A stretch of DNA of 12,889 nucleotides, taken from NCBI GenBank assembly GCA_036522155.1, contig DATDGI010000110.1:1-12889 (forward strand), in the 5' to 3' direction. This document shows positions 12,239 to 12,889 of this stretch, piece after piece. Origin of the DNA: UBA9676 sp036522155. Lineage in GTDB: Bacteria > Actinomycetota > Actinomycetes > Streptosporangiales > Streptosporangiaceae. Under the pieces are notes generated by a model that saw only the letters and a program-made list of their open reading frames with translations, was not told where the DNA came from and searched no databases. Within the stretch, counting starts at the first letter, position 1; each line of letters starts with the position of its first letter. The position numbers and the translations under genes are program-made.

Positions 12239-12841
12239 GTGTCGTATCAACCCCCTCCTCCCGGCTACCAGCCCCCACCGGGCGGTCAGCCCCCACCGGG
12301 CGGTCAGCCCCAGCCGGGGTACCAGCCTCAGCCGGGGTACCAGCCTCAGCAGGGCTACCAGCCCCCGCCGGCTTACCCGCCCGCGCCCGGCTACCAGTCC
12401 CCGCCGCCCGGCAGCTACATGGGCGGGGGTCCCGCCACCGTCTACGCCAACTGGGGCCAGCGCGCTGGCGCCTACCTGATCGATATCGCCCCGATCATCG
12501 GCGGCTACATCGTGCTGTTGGTCCTCAGCCTGGCTCTCCACAACGTCCTGAGCGTGATCCTGGCCCTGCTGTTCTGGGTGGGGGCGCTCGCGTGGACGAT
12601 CTACAACCGCTGGATCGTGATGGGCCGGACCGGCCAGTCCCTAGGCAAGCGGGTCGTCGGCATCAAGCTGGTCAGCGAGGCGACCGGCCAGCCGATCGGG
12701 GCGGGCATGTGCTTCGTCCGGGAACTGTGCCACATCGTGGACGAGATCATCTGCTTCGTCGGCTTCCTGTTCCCGCTGTGGGACGCCAAGGCGCAGACGC
12801 TGGCTGACAAGATCATGACCACGGTGGTCATCCCCGCCTGA
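12239..12841 (+). CDS. RDD-family membrane protein with Pro/Gln/Tyr-rich N-terminus
   Basis: The product has 200 residues. The first 65 are low-complexity and disordered, built from PPPGYQP, PGGQP and QPGYQP units. The RDD domain follows (about 70-197): WGQRAGAYLIDI (72-83) with the conserved Arg and Asp, a helix at 84-101, a second at 103-122 with YNRWIVMGRTGQSLGKRVVGIKLV (122-145), and the ending FPLWDAKAQTLADKIMTTVV (178-197). Arg/Asp/Asp conservation in these helices names the family; roles proposed for some members include ion transport. Such proline-rich RDD proteins are common in actinobacteria. The GTG start is set by its ribosome binding site. A small hairpin, CCGCC-GAGGT-GGCGG (12195-12209), lies in the gap before it. 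It is last in the block and followed by a strong terminator-like hairpin. Confidence 0.9.
   Translation: MSYQPPPPGYQPPPGGQPPPGGQPQPGYQPQPGYQPQQGYQPPPAYPPAPGYQSPPPGSYMGGGPATVYANWGQRAGAYLIDIAPIIGGYIVLLVLSLALHNVLSVILALLFWVGALAWTIYNRWIVMGRTGQSLGKRVVGIKLVSEATGQPIGAGMCFVRELCHIVDEIICFVGFLFPLWDAKAQTLADKIMTTVVIPA
12269..12364 (+). repeat. 18-bp tandem repeats inside the RDD gene
   Basis: Two perfect 18-bp units at 12269-12286 and 12287-12304 (CAGCCCCCACCGGGCGGT) encode QPPPGG. Two further perfect 18-bp units at 12311-12328 and 12329-12346 (CAGCCGGGGTACCAGCCT) encode QPGYQP, with a diverged third at 12347-12364. Identical neighbouring units suggest recent slippage, so length could vary between strains. 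Confidence 0.85.
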
Positions 12842-12851
12842 CCGGTGATCC

Positions 12852-12885
12852 CTGAGGTCCCGCGGCAGCGGCCGCGGGACCTCAG
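12852..12885 (+). terminator. Strong terminator-like hairpin after the RDD gene
   Basis: CTGAGGTCCCGCGGC (12852-12866) and GCCGCGGGACCTCAG (12871-12885) form a perfect 15-bp stem with loop AGCG, 10 bases after the RDD stop. There is no visible T tract before the window ends, which is usual for actinobacteria. Being symmetrical it could serve both strands. Confidence 0.85.
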
Positions 12886-12889
12886 CTGT

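Noticed and set aside
1..12889. CRISPR arrays, tRNA or rRNA genes, insertion sequences, prophage genes
   Set aside because: No spaced repeat array, cloverleaf with CCA end, transposase motif or terminal inverted repeats were seen anywhere in the window.

Overview
The window is very GC-rich throughout, with GTG and TTG starts, short overlaps between genes and a proline/glutamine/tyrosine-rich RDD protein. This points to a filamentous or related high-GC actinobacterium (Actinomycetes). I cannot name the genus. The main content is an almost complete Tad/Flp pilus locus of the Gram-positive type, with no secretin or outer-membrane parts.

Layout: (1) Positions 1-650 hold the 3' end of an ABC-2 type transporter permease that begins outside the window. 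(2) Positions 651-1063 hold a long leader and the first Flp pilin gene. (3) Positions 1071-3361, minus strand, hold a LuxR/NarL-type response regulator followed by a polytopic GT-C-like membrane protein, with a 10-bp perfect inverted repeat between them. (4) Positions 3362-3896 hold a divergent intergenic region, a second long leader and the second Flp pilin. (5) Positions 4110-10975 hold tadE-like, tadG-like, cpaB/rcpC, cpaE/tadZ, cpaF/tadA, tadB and tadC, tightly packed and co-directional. (6) Positions 10983-11618 hold an isoprenylcysteine carboxyl methyltransferase (ICMT)-like membrane protein, 7 bp after tadC. (7) Positions 11664-12841 hold a DUF2752 membrane protein and an RDD-family protein, closed by a strong 15-bp terminator-like hairpin.

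How the genes fit together: CpaF is the assembly ATPase, TadB and TadC the inner-membrane platform, and CpaE the MinD/ParA-like positioning factor. CpaB is a SAF-domain assembly protein, Flp1 and Flp2 are the major-pilin candidates, and the TadE/TadG-like proteins are minor pseudopilins or surface-exposed accessory proteins. The prepilin peptidase (TadV/CpaA) needed to cut the Gly-X4-Glu sites is not in the window, so it must be encoded elsewhere. The response regulator, GT-C-like protein and ICMT-like protein are possible regulatory or pilus-modifying additions; that is inference from context.

The least expected signal is in non-coding DNA. The two flp genes lie about 2.8 kb apart but carry homologous leaders of roughly 180 bases. 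These share a 21-bp block with a palindromic core, an ungapped middle section and an equivalent hairpin in which a C-G pair in one copy is a T-A pair in the other. This looks like an undescribed cis-regulatory RNA or operator module for the pilins. A shorter, weaker relative may precede tadE.
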